A stretch of DNA of 8,117 bases from Bacillota bacterium (GTDB lineage Bacteria > Bacillota > Proteinivoracia > UBA4975). The stretch lies in the NCBI GenBank assembly GCA_012727415.1, contig JAAYHI010000017.1, forward strand, positions 1 to 8,117. Reading direction: 5' to 3'. This document shows positions 5,581 through 8,117 of this stretch, piece by piece. The notes below the pieces were generated by a model. It was not told the DNA's origin, searched no databases, and worked only from the letters and a program-made list of their open reading frames with translations. The position numbers were made by a program, and so were the translations under genes. Every line of letters begins with the position of its first letter. The first letter of the stretch is position 1.

Positions 5581-7712
5581 TGTCCTGGTGGCTGGTAGCC
5601 GGTTTAGTGCTGGGTATTATTTGCGGGGAGCTTTTTAATCACTGGCTTCTCGCCGGGCTTTCCCTGGGATTTGGCCTTGTGCTGTTGGTATTCAGCAGAA
5701 GGCAAGCAGTTGCCCTCTGTGTTATTTTCTTTGCTGCCGGCATGCTGCTGACGGTATTTCATTTGCAAGGACTGTACAGGCCCGAGTATGGCCGGGAAGA
5801 AGTCTTGCTCATTAAGAGCACCAAGCTTGTCCAGGAGGGAGATTCTTATGCCTGGCAGGGCAAAGTCCTGGAACCGGAGTCTTTGGCGGGGGCTACAGTC
5901 CTGATTTATTCCGACAGTTACTCTTCTGGGGTGTATCGCCTGCGCGGCGTTTTATACCCCCCGGTGCAGTACCGCAATCCCGGCCAGGGCTGGCATTATA
6001 AGCGCAAAATCTACAACGGCGAAATCGGTTGCCTAAACAGGCCGGAAACCCTGTCTTACCAGCCTGTTTCCCTTAATCTCCTCCAGCGGGCCAGGGAAAA
6101 CTACAGGCAAAACATTCTCGACAACATCGCCTGCCCTGACAGTGCAGCCCTGGCTTTGGCCCTTACCACCGGCGACCGCAGTATGTTGGCAGGGGAGTTA
6201 AAATCCGCCCTGTATTTAACGGGAACCGGTCATATCATGGCTATTTCCGGCCTTCATGTGGGAATTTTGCTGGGGCTGATCCTGGGCCTGTTGCGCTTTT
6301 TGCGCCTGAGCAGGGCAGTGGCGGCAATTATCGCCCTGGTCTGCATTGCCGTGTATATCGTTTTTGCCGGCCCTTCGCCCTCTTTAGTCAGAGCAGCGCT
6401 GATGGCTGCATGGGGCGTTGCCGCTCTGCTGGCAGGCAGAGAGAAGCAGGGGTTTACTGCCTTGCAGTGGACGGTTTTTGCCATGCTCTTGTATAACCCC
6501 TTGCAACTATTTGATTATGCCTTTGTCTTTTCCCTGATTTCTACCTTTGTCTGCCTGAGAGCAAAGGGCAGTCTGGACAAGCTGCTGGTTTTTTTGCCGA
6601 CACTAATACGGCAGACCGCCGCAGTGACAATACTCATCCAGTTGGTAGCCCTGCCCCTCGTCATTGGCCTTTTTGGCAGCTCATCTCTGTGGTCTCTGTT
6701 TGCCAATATCGTCATCGTGCCCCTGATGCCATTTTTAGCAGGTTTTTCGCTGCTGGCAGGCTTGCTCCCCGGGGCAATGGGAGCAGTAGTTGCCTTCCCC
6801 GCCAGGATCTTATTGAAGGGAGTTGCAGCCTTTTTAACTCTCCTCACTGAATTCCCCCTGCCAATCAGGATGGGGGGGCTGGGCTTAGCCCTCACTGCAG
6901 TGGCCAGCCTGGGCCTGCTGTTGCATCTGTCGGGTCTTGGCTTTAAAAAAACTGCTTACCTTCTGGTAACGGGTATGTCAATAGTTGTCCTGGTTTTCAA
7001 TTTCTTTACTCATTGTGTGACCACGGTTTGGTTTCTCGATGTGGGCCAGGGGGAGGCCATTGTCATCCGCGCCAGGGGGCAGTGGACACTGGTGGATTGC
7101 GGAGACGCCCGGGCCGGGGAGAAGGCAGTGCTGCCCGCTCTGCGGTATTTGGGAGCAGACAGGCTTAAGAGGGTGATCATTTCCCATCCCCATGCCGATC
7201 ACCTGGGAGGGCTGGCAGCGGTGCTGGCGGAAGTTCCTGCCGACCAGGTTGTCGTCAATTTCTCCCTGGACCTTCCCCAGGCGACGGAGGTGTCGGCTCC
7301 CGTCACTGTCCTCGACGGCCTGGAAATCTGTTCCCACCAGCTCGAGCTGGCCAATGTCAACGATACTTCCCTCCTGGTTTCCCTGGGAGGGGATAAAGTG
7401 CTCCTTACCGGAGATATTGAAGCAGACGGGGAAATGCTGTATTCTCCCCGGTTAAGGCCCCACCAGGTGCTTAAGGTGGCCCATCACGGCAGTAAGTCTT
7501 CAACCTCTCCAGCTTTCCTGGAACAAGTCAGGCCCGGGATTGCCGTCGTCAGTTGTGGTTTGGCCAACTCCTTCGGCTTTCCGGATGAATCAACTCTGGA
7601 TAATCTCGCCAGGGCTAAGTGCAGGGTCTACCGCATTGATGTATGCGGGTGTGTGCGTGCAGTTTTTTGGCCCTGGGGCGGAGTCAGTGTAAAAACCTTT
7701 GCGGGGAGATAG
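5580..7712 (+). CDS. comEC: ComEC/Rec2 DNA-uptake channel with metallo-beta-lactamase domain
   Basis: ComEC is the integral membrane channel that takes single-stranded DNA into the cytoplasm during transformation. The 710-residue product starts with two or three membrane segments and a DUF4131-type extracytoplasmic region (about 1-170). The Competence domain follows at about 185-475, with many membrane segments and the motifs TGTGHIMAISGLHVG (214-228) and FAGPSPSLVRAALMA (262-276). The C-terminal metallo-beta-lactamase domain (482-705) has FLDVGQGEAIVI (485-496), the metal-binding HPHADH (536-541), LLTGD (608-612) and KVAHHGS (632-638). All three metal-site motifs are intact, consistent with the proposed nuclease that degrades the non-transported strand. 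Length is slightly below many homologues but no domain is missing. The ATG at 5580 shares one base with the pyrR stop, and no strong ribosome binding site is visible, pointing to translational coupling. holA follows after two bases. Confidence 0.95.
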   Translation: MSWWLVAGLVLGIICGELFNHWLLAGLSLGFGLVLLVFSRRQAVALCVIFFAAGMLLTVFHLQGLYRPEYGREEVLLIKSTKLVQEGDSYAWQGKVLEPESLAGATVLIYSDSYSSGVYRLRGVLYPPVQYRNPGQGWHYKRKIYNGEIGCLNRPETLSYQPVSLNLLQRARENYRQNILDNIACPDSAALALALTTGDRSMLAGELKSALYLTGTGHIMAISGLHVGILLGLILGLLRFLRLSRAVAAIIALVCIAVYIVFAGPSPSLVRAALMAAWGVAALLAGREKQGFTALQWTVFAMLLYNPLQLFDYAFVFSLISTFVCLRAKGSLDKLLVFLPTLIRQTAAVTILIQLVALPLVIGLFGSSSLWSLFANIVIVPLMPFLAGFSLLAGLLPGAMGAVVAFPARILLKGVAAFLTLLTEFPLPIRMGGLGLALTAVASLGLLLHLSGLGFKKTAYLLVTGMSIVVLVFNFFTHCVTTVWFLDVGQGEAIVIRARGQWTLVDCGDARAGEKAVLPALRYLGADRLKRVIISHPHADHLGGLAAVLAEVPADQVVVNFSLDLPQATEVSAPVTVLDGLEICSHQLELANVNDTSLLVSLGGDKVLLTGDIEADGEMLYSPRLRPHQVLKVAHHGSKSSTSPAFLEQVRPGIAVVSCGLANSFGFPDESTLDNLARAKCRVYRIDVCGCVRAVFWPWGGVSVKTFAGR

Positions 7713-7714
7713 TC

Positions 7715-8117
7715 ATGGCTGATAATTACTTCGTTGTCGGTGAAGAGGAATACTTGGTGGATGCCAAAGTCAAAGAGCTCATTGGCCGCCACGGCGGCGA
7801 TGATGAATGGTCCCTGGAAAGGCTGTCCAGTTGGGAGGAACTGAAAGAAAGGCTGCTGGACATGCCGATGTTTTCCGAATCCAGAGTTTTTCTTGTTGAG
7901 TATCAGGAACTTTTTGCAGGCAAACCCGATTCCGGACAGGTGGGGGAGCTCTTGTCCAGCCACGACAATGTCCTCATTGTCTACACCCGGGGCAAGACTG
8001 ACAAGCGCACTGGCCTGTACAAAAAGTTAAGCACCTGTGCCAGACTGATTGAAGTGGTTGCCCCCAAAGGCCAGGCGTTGGTGCGCTGGGTAATGGAGAG
8101 AGGAGCGGAGCTGGGGG
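7715..8117 (+). CDS. holA: DNA polymerase III delta subunit HolA, N-terminal part (3' end outside window)
   Basis: HolA is the delta subunit of the clamp loader that opens the sliding clamp during replication. The visible 134 residues cover the N-terminal AAA+-like domain. They show YFVVGEEEYLVDAKVKEL (5-22), a MPMFSESRVFLVEY strand region (50-63), LIVYTRGKTDKRTGLYKKL (87-105) with the family's KxDKRxxLYK motif, and the following VVAPKGQALVRWV segment (114-126). No Walker A motif is seen, as expected for delta. The ATG at 7715 follows GGGGAG at 6-base spacing and lies two bases after the comEC stop. The order comEC-holA is the same as in B. subtilis. The reading frame is open to the end of the window; the remaining two-thirds lie beyond it. 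Confidence 0.93.
   Translation, partial: MADNYFVVGEEEYLVDAKVKELIGRHGGDDEWSLERLSSWEELKERLLDMPMFSESRVFLVEYQELFAGKPDSGQVGELLSSHDNVLIVYTRGKTDKRTGLYKKLSTCARLIEVVAPKGQALVRWVMERGAELG

Noticed and set aside
1..8117. CRISPR array, tRNA, rRNA, insertion sequence or prophage feature
   Set aside because: I saw no regularly spaced repeats, cloverleaf-like segments, transposase-like proteins or terminal inverted repeats; coding is dense and made of conserved chromosomal genes.

Overview
This is a chromosomal housekeeping and competence region of a Bacillota (Firmicutes) bacterium, most likely an anaerobic, spore-forming Clostridia-type lineage. The evidence is gene order: Obg, NadD, an LCP-family protein, RsfS, a YqeM-type methyltransferase, ComEA, ComEC and HolA follow the order of the Bacillus subtilis yqeH-to-holA neighbourhood. 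Strong AGGAGG ribosome binding sites, a SleB-type cell-wall hydrolase and a DUF1858 redox-disulfide protein fit a Gram-positive anaerobe. The species cannot be named from this window.

Left block (1-3505, plus strand) is a tightly packed series of genes: the 3' end of obg, nadD (overlapping obg by 8 bases), a membrane-anchored protein with a degenerate LCP domain and a LytR_C domain, rsfS, a SAM-dependent methyltransferase (overlapping rsfS by one base) and a 62-residue DUF1858 protein. It closes with a clean intrinsic terminator whose stem begins inside the last stop codon. The themes are ribosome assembly (Obg, RsfS), NAD synthesis (NadD) and the cell envelope. The HD-domain gene yqeK, usual between nadD and the downstream genes, is absent.

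Middle block (3506-5037) holds comEA, a DNA-uptake receptor with its own ribosome binding site. It converges on a minus-strand secreted hydrolase with two LysM domains and a SleB-type catalytic domain. A hairpin between them carries a strong U-tract only for the minus strand. A 170-base divergent intergenic region follows, with a plausible promoter for the hydrolase and a cluster of short alternating inverted repeats ahead of pyrR.

Right block (5038-8117, plus strand) is pyrR, comEC (start overlapping the pyrR stop by one base) and the 5' part of holA, again an apparent operon. The pyrimidine regulator PyrR lies directly before ComEC, where B. subtilis carries comEB, a dCMP deaminase gene. 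The hydrolase and pyrR together replace the usual comER/comEB content of the locus.

Nearly everything here is conserved and recognisable. I see no mobile element, CRISPR array, tRNA, rRNA or clearly new defence system. The points most worth a second look are the pyrR-comEC coupling, the LCP domain lacking its usual catalytic residues, and the inverted-repeat cluster upstream of pyrR.
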